Positions 5,780-8,013 of a stretch of 8,013 nt of DNA are shown here, piece by piece. The stretch is from positions 1 through 8,013 of the forward strand of contig JAJYGO010000255.1 of the NCBI GenBank assembly GCA_021785115.1, given 5' to 3'. How positions within the stretch are numbered: the stretch's first letter is position 1; each line of letters opens with the position of its first letter. The DNA comes from Chloroflexota bacterium (GTDB taxonomy: Bacteria; Chloroflexota; Limnocylindria; Limnocylindrales; CSP1-4). The translations under genes were made by a program, and so were the position numbers. The notes beneath the pieces are model-generated. The model did no database searches. It had not been told where the DNA came from and saw only the letters and a program-made list of their open reading frames with translations.

Positions 5780-6928
5780 GCGGATCAGGAACGTCAGCGG
5801 CACGGCCAGCGCGAGCACGTTGAGGACCATCGCGTTCACGACCACGGCGACGAGGTCCGACGCGAGCAGCGCCACCGCGGCCGCCGGCAGGATCTCCAGC
5901 AGGTAGAGGGCGTAGAAGAGGGGGGCGCGCCGCGGCGAGAGGTTCAGGCTGCGGGGCCATCGGAAGAGCTCGGCCCAGGCCCAGGCGGACGAGAGCGAGC
6001 TGATGATGGCGGCGAGCAGGCCCGCGCCGACCATGCCCACCGCGATCAGGACCGCGCCGCCCCCGACGGCGAGGCCCGCGAGGCCGACCGGCAGGACGAG
6101 CCCTCCCGCCGAGATGGACGCCTGCGCGCCGGCCGCCACTGCGGCGGCCGCGGCCACGACGACAGCCGCCATCAGCACCTGGCTGGCGACAGCCCCGACC
6201 ATCGTCTCGAGGCGCGCCGCCCGCAGGTCGCCCCGCCCGAGGCCCTTGTCGACCGTCGCCGTCTGCTGGTAGAAGAGCATCCACGGCATGACCACCGCGC
6301 CGATGGTCGCGACGACCAGCTGGAGGTAGTCGCTGCCGTTGCCGAACTGGGCCGACGGCGAGAGCCCCGCGAGCGCGGCGGCCGGGTCAGGCCGCGCCGC
6401 CACCGCCAGGGCGACGAACGCGAACAGCCCGAGCGAGAGGACCAGGACCAGCCGCTCGAACCGGATGTAGCTGCCAGTCAGCACGACCCCGGTATGGAGG
6501 ACGAGCGCCCCGAGCACGGCGACCGGCGCCGGGACGCCGACGATGCTCGCGCCGAGGACGATGCCGGCGAACTCCGCGACGTACGCGACCAAGTCGATCG
6601 CGACCATGGACCCAACGGCCACCGCCCCCCAGCGCATCCCGTATCGCTCCCGGATGAGCTCCGCGTGCCCGCGGCCGGTGGCGATCGCCAGGCGGGACGT
6701 CATCTCCTGCAGGAGGTAGAGCACCGGGATGAGCAGCGCGAGCGGCAGGAGCATCGCGTACCCGAAGGAGCTCCCGGCCTGCGCGGCGGTGATGACCGAC
6801 GGGGCGTCGACGTCCGCGATCATCACGATCCAGGCGGGCCCGAGCACGCGAAGCACGTGTGCGGCCCGGCGCGCGGACGTGGCGCCGAAGGGCGCGGTGA
6901 CGGTCGCGGTCACAATCGGTGGCTCCAT
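5645..6928 (-). CDS. NRAMP-family divalent metal transporter with variant metal-site motifs
   Basis: A 427-residue inner-membrane protein with about 11 helices and an NRAMP fold, predicted to carry divalent metal ions with protons. The alignment anchor is AGSSFGY (51-57), which in classical members follows the helix-1 DPGN motif. Here the aligned residues are D41-A42-P43-S44, so the metal-binding Asp is kept while the Asn ligand is Ser. Helix 6 keeps the Met-Pro pair (M214, P215), but the classical MPHN reads MPWM and is followed by LFYQQTATVDKGL. These changes mark a divergent subfamily, so Mn/Fe transport should not be assumed. ATG 6928 is preferred over the 7075 start, because the extra 49 residues are arginine/proline-rich, lie over an opposite-strand gene remnant and precede the first NRAMP-like helix near residue 25. 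No metal-responsive operator was recognised upstream. Confidence 0.88.
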   Translation of the reverse strand: MEPPIVTATVTAPFGATSARRAAHVLRVLGPAWIVMIADVDAPSVITAAQAGSSFGYAMLLPLALLIPVLYLLQEMTSRLAIATGRGHAELIRERYGMRWGAVAVGSMVAIDLVAYVAEFAGIVLGASIVGVPAPVAVLGALVLHTGVVLTGSYIRFERLVLVLSLGLFAFVALAVAARPDPAAALAGLSPSAQFGNGSDYLQLVVATIGAVVMPWMLFYQQTATVDKGLGRGDLRAARLETMVGAVASQVLMAAVVVAAAAAVAAGAQASISAGGLVLPVGLAGLAVGGGAVLIAVGMVGAGLLAAIISSLSSAWAWAELFRWPRSLNLSPRRAPLFYALYLLEILPAAAVALLASDLVAVVVNAMVLNVLALAVPLTFLIRLSSDRSVVGDLANSRQRQALLWAITAALLILGVWSSARLVLGAG

Positions 6929-7053
6929 CAAGGACGCCTGCTGCACATCAGCAAGACACCCTGATGCGATGGTCCCGCGCTGGCATGGCACCGGTGACCT
7001 GCTGTACGGCATGGCGGGCGGGGCCAGAGGTCCCTTCCTGGCGGACCACCGCT

Positions 7054-7176
7054 GACCTGCGGATCGGCCTCGCAAACGTGCGCGCCCTCGCCGACGCCAG
7101 GGGTGGGCGGGCGTGGGCCGAGAGCGCCGGACCGGGGGCCGGGGCGAGGTTCATCGTCGACCTCCCAGCGGTCTGA
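7054..7176 (+). pseudogene. Remnant of a sensor histidine kinase (C-terminal end of HATPase_c domain)
   Basis: Forty in-frame codons ending at TGA 7174-7176 read as the end of a histidine kinase ATP-binding domain: IGLANVRALADARGGRAWAE, then SAGPGAGARFIVDLPAV. These match the G2-box region (usually GLGLA.VR..., then ...HGG..) and the final GxGA.F.V.LP strand of such kinases. Upstream in the same frame (6919-7053) the protein is arginine- and tryptophan-rich and lacks the N, G1 and F boxes, so the phosphorylatable His and most of the ATP site are gone. The first glycine of GxGLA is also replaced (LRIGLA). It is best read as a 5'-truncated fragment left by a deletion or rearrangement with a junction near 7054. 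No function is expected. Confidence 0.7.
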
Positions 7177-7179
7177 CAA

Positions 7180-7196
7180 CGGCCGGATCCCGGCCG
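7180..7196 (+). terminator. Short GC stem-loop after the histidine kinase remnant
   Basis: CGGCCG (7180-7185), a 5-base loop and CGGCCG (7191-7196) form a 6-bp stem starting 3 bases after the remnant's stop. It could be the terminator of the former kinase gene. There is no T-tract, and such stems are common in DNA this rich in GC. Confidence 0.3.
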
Positions 7197-7341
7197 GGAC
7201 AGTCACGAGCGGCCCGCGCGGGCGCGGTCGCCACTTCTTGACCGAGTGTTGATCGGGACCTGACTCGCTCTCCATCGACATGAGCGTCGGCCCACCCGGA
7301 TCACGGACCGATCGCGTCCTCGCGGTTCGCTCATCCACCAG

Positions 7342-7357
7342 GCGCCAGCGCTGGCGC
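7342..7357. promoter_or_regulatory. Perfect 16-bp palindrome abutting a ribosome binding site
   Basis: GCGCCAGCGCTGGCGC is its own reverse complement and is followed without a gap by AAGGAG (7358-7363), the ribosome binding site of the small gene at 7371. It could be an operator or a leader structure that limits access to the ribosome site. Confidence 0.45.
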
Positions 7358-7370
7358 AAGGAGCCGCTAC

Positions 7371-7700
7371 ATGGGCGTCGCCCTCGGGGTCCATCGGCCG
7401 GTCTCGACCGACCGCCGGCCGACTTCACACGATCATCGTGATGGCCGTGACCGTGGTGGCAATTGCGGGCATCTCCTGGTACGTCGGCCAGTCGGCCGAT
7501 GACGGGATCTCCGCGATCAACGTGCGGGCGGCCGCCGGGATCACGCCCCCGACTGTCGGCACGCCGCCCACTCCGTTCACTGGTCCATTGAGCGGTTGGG
7601 CCAGCCCGTGGAGGCCGCTGCGCCCATCGTCTCCGACAATGCCCGCAACAGTGGCAAGCCGACCTGGATCGGGTCTGTGCGGCGGATGAGGCAGTCGTGA
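7371..7700 (+). pseudogene. Small, probably frameshifted gene for a single-helix membrane protein of unknown family
   Basis: AAGGAG (7358-7363) lies 7 bases before ATG 7371, a strong translation start, yet that frame stops at TGA 7500-7502 after 43 codons. Coding-type third-position G/C is seen in the +1 frame from about 7411 to 7555, encoding a hydrophobic helix (TIIVMAVTVVAIAGISWYVG) followed by QSADDGISAINV. It then returns to the original frame from about 7560 to TGA 7698-7700, encoding HWSIERLGQPVEAAAP and IVSDNARNSGKPTWIG. If these belong together the product would be about 109 residues, with an N-terminal membrane anchor and a soluble tail. Two compensating frame changes imply decay or sequencing errors. 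Alternatively, only 7438-7689 is translated, but it lacks a ribosome binding site. I do not recognise the family. Confidence 0.45.
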
Positions 7701-7701
7701 G

Positions 7702-7738
7702 TTCAGACCCGCCCCAGGCTCCTCCGAGCCGGTCTGAA
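7702..7738 (+). terminator. Intrinsic-terminator-like stem-loop after the small gene
   Basis: TTCAGACC (7702-7709) pairs perfectly with GGTCTGAA (7731-7738). Stacked inside it, GGCTC (7717-7721) pairs with GAGCC (7726-7730) around a CTCC loop, leaving a 7-base bulge on the 5' side. It starts one base after the TGA at 7698-7700, which supports that stop as a real gene end. No T-tract follows. Confidence 0.6.
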
Positions 7739-7951
7739 GCCGCGTTCGGCGCTTCGGCTTCGCGGCGGCGGCCGAATGTTGCGCCGACTTACCCCTGAGT
7801 GTCCTGCTCGTTAGGTCCCTCGGAGGCGCACCCCAGCGACCCGCGACGCCTGGACCTCAGGTTCGCTTTCTCGCTTTCGGCCTGGCCTTCCCGGCCGGGT
7901 GGGCCCGCCTGCCACGCCGTCTGACGTCACGCCCACCGCCGCGGTCGGCGA
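7739..7951. other. Intergenic region between the small gene and the cupredoxin, no gene seen
   Basis: No convincing reading frame on either strand. It contains a looser inverted repeat TTCGGC (7745-7750) with GCCGAA (7771-7776), a perfect 8-base tandem duplication TCGCTTTC (7863-7870 and 7871-7878) and a GGCC-rich stretch near 7880-7910. The GGCC-rich stretch could fold as a terminator for the cupredoxin gene arriving on the minus strand. Confidence 0.4.
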
Positions 7952-8013
7952 TCACCGGACGACGACGATCATCCCGCGCATGCCGGCCTCGTAGTGGCCG
8001 GGGGCATGGCAGG
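7952..8013 (-). CDS. Cupredoxin (plastocyanin/azurin-like blue copper protein), C-terminal end only
   Basis: The minus strand entering from the right edge encodes 19 residues, CHAPGHYEAGMRGMIVVVR, then TGA at 7954-7952. The pattern C-x4-H-x4-M supplies three of the four ligands of a type-1 copper site. The GxIVVV ending is the last beta strand of the cupredoxin fold. The fourth ligand (an upstream His), any signal peptide and the start are beyond the window. Such proteins are normally exported electron carriers, but the same ending also occurs in larger multidomain copper oxidases, so only the domain is certain. Confidence 0.8.
   Translation of the reverse strand, partial: CHAPGHYEAGMRGMIVVVR

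Noticed and set aside
6494..6964. Plus-strand frame of 156 residues
   Set aside because: It is a shadow of the NRAMP gene, with a charged repetitive composition typical of antisense GC-rich frames.
6929..7075. 49-residue N-terminal extension of the NRAMP protein
   Set aside because: It is Arg/Pro-rich, precedes the first conserved helix and overlaps the opposite-strand kinase remnant; ATG 6928 is the better start.
7238..7266. TTGACC at 7238 as a promoter -35 for the small gene
   Set aside because: No acceptable -10 box occurs at 16-18 bases downstream.
7863..7878. Two tandem copies of TCGCTTTC as a possible repeat array
   Set aside because: Only two copies; listed within the intergenic entry but too small to be an array or iteron set.

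Overview
This is very GC-rich DNA with strong G/C preference at third codon positions, GTG starts and short start/stop overlaps. That fits a high-GC soil or freshwater bacterium, most likely Actinomycetota or a high-GC Chloroflexota. No rRNA, tRNA or CRISPR was found, and the genus cannot be told from this window.

Layout, left to right. (1) 1-629, minus strand: the N-terminal two thirds of a tyrosine recombinase of XerC/XerD type, cut by the window edge. (2) 630-858: a divergent intergenic region with a perfect 9-bp inverted repeat (752-775) and a good sigma-70-like promoter (802-830) pointing into a TetR gene. (3) 859-4390, plus strand: a tight three-gene operon of a TetR regulator, a five-helix membrane protein and a 794-residue ATP-grasp/swivelling-histidine phosphotransferase resembling rifampin phosphotransferase (RPH). 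Both junctions are 4-bp GTGA overlaps. A nested stem-loop follows the last stop. (4) 4655-5779, plus strand: an EamA/DMT-type exporter with a perfect 8-bp inverted repeat just upstream. (5) 5645-6928, minus strand: a divergent NRAMP-family metal transporter whose 3' end overlaps the exporter gene. (6) 7054-7700, plus strand: decayed DNA, namely the last 40 codons of a histidine kinase ATPase domain, then a small gene with a strong ribosome binding site that reads well only if two frame changes are allowed, closed by a clear stem-loop. (7) 7952-8013, minus strand: the last 19 codons of a cupredoxin carrying the type-1 copper ligands.

How it may work together: the TetR operon looks like a self-regulated xenobiotic-response cassette in which a small molecule is sensed by TetR and phosphorylated by the RPH-like enzyme, with an uncharacterised membrane partner. 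This is inferred from gene order and domain architecture. The EamA exporter, the NRAMP importer and the cupredoxin add transport and metal functions but are not visibly part of that operon. The recombinase and the gene remnants suggest that this is rearranged, accessory-type DNA.
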